A DNA stretch of 64,000 nt from an uncultured Muribaculum sp. (GTDB lineage Bacteria > Bacteroidota > Bacteroidia > Bacteroidales > Muribaculaceae), in the NCBI RefSeq assembly GCF_910583865.1, contig NZ_CAJTYX010000010.1, forward strand, positions 11,901 to 75,900, in the 5' to 3' direction. The position numbers and the translations under genes were made by a program. Numbering within the stretch: position 1 is the stretch's first letter; each line of letters opens with the position of its first letter. Under the pieces are notes generated by a model that saw nothing but the letters and a program-made list of their open reading frames with translations, had not been told where the DNA came from and did not search any database. This document shows positions 63,949 through 64,000 of the stretch, one piece after another.

Positions 63949-64000
63949 TTATTACTGTCCGCTAAACTTTAGAGGGCGATTGAAAAATAGGACCGATTCC
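63949..64000. mobile_element. Possible end of an insertion sequence at the right edge
   Basis: Homology of the DUF4965 gene stops at the TTATTA of 63949-63954, and the following bases (TACTGTCCGCTAAACTTTAG, then A+T-rich sequence) have no relation to the family. The stretch looks like a transposon terminal inverted repeat with a leader, but only 52 bases are visible, so the family cannot be named. Confidence 0.35.

Overview
This window looks like chromosomal DNA of a gut member of the Bacteroidales, most probably a Muribaculaceae-like organism. The main evidence is two SusC/SusD outer-membrane uptake loci, promoters of the Bacteroidota type (TAnnTTTG at -7, sometimes TTG 19-20 bp upstream), few Shine-Dalgarno sequences, lipoproteins with Bacteroidota lipoboxes, a succinylornithine-type carbamoyltransferase, an EF-G paralogue with altered GTPase motifs, and secreted proteins with T9SS-like C-terminal tags. 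Genus-level placement is inference. No rRNA, tRNA, CRISPR array or intact transposase was seen.

Layout. 1-161: start of a DUF2156-like gene that runs off the left edge. 162-1121: about 1 kb with no convincing gene but with a nested palindromic element and hairpins. 1122-9815 (minus strand): a glycan uptake locus in the order SusC, SusD, GH18 endo-beta-N-acetylglucosaminidase-like lipoprotein, DUF1735/LamG-like lipoprotein, then a separately terminated secreted repeat protein. A promoter with 21-bp tandem repeats lies upstream of susC. 10171-18076 (minus): housekeeping genes, namely a nucleoside kinase, a three-gene run of carbamoyltransferase, FNT-family channel and LTA-synthase-like membrane sulfatase, and an EF-G2-like factor. 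18366-23307 (plus): an ATPase-DUF4435 (TOPRIM-like) fusion, menA, a GH25 lysozyme-like protein, an NlpC/P60 peptidase and a beta-barrel protein.

23600-42663 (plus): a cell-envelope block of DUF6242 lipoprotein, DUF6089 barrel, uppS, bamA, first Skp/OmpH, second Skp/OmpH and murI. The two Skp genes, normally neighbours, are separated by 11 kb carrying a BspA-type LRR protein and a 2,727-residue multidomain surface protein. 42805-50643: DUF3943 protein, a small Cys-tailed protein, a PHP-family hydrolase, pnp, and two overlapping secreted proteins with the same C-terminal tag as the LRR and giant proteins. 50737-55740 (minus): a tripartite efflux operon (TolC, HlyD-type adaptor, two ABC-2 permeases) without its own ATPase. 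56008-56523: a small barrel protein. 56677-62339 (minus): a second uptake locus with a GH16 glucanase-like enzyme, SusC and SusD. 62680-63948: the C-terminal half of a DUF4965/GtaA-type protein, cut off by in-frame stops next to what looks like the end of a mobile element at the right edge.

The best candidates for something undescribed are the ATPase-DUF4435 fusion next to menA (it resembles a compact fused AriA-AriB/PARIS effector), the 11-kb surface-protein insert in the Bam/Skp operon, and the C-terminal tag shared by five secreted proteins. No regulator (HTCS, SusR, ECF sigma) for either uptake locus lies inside the window.
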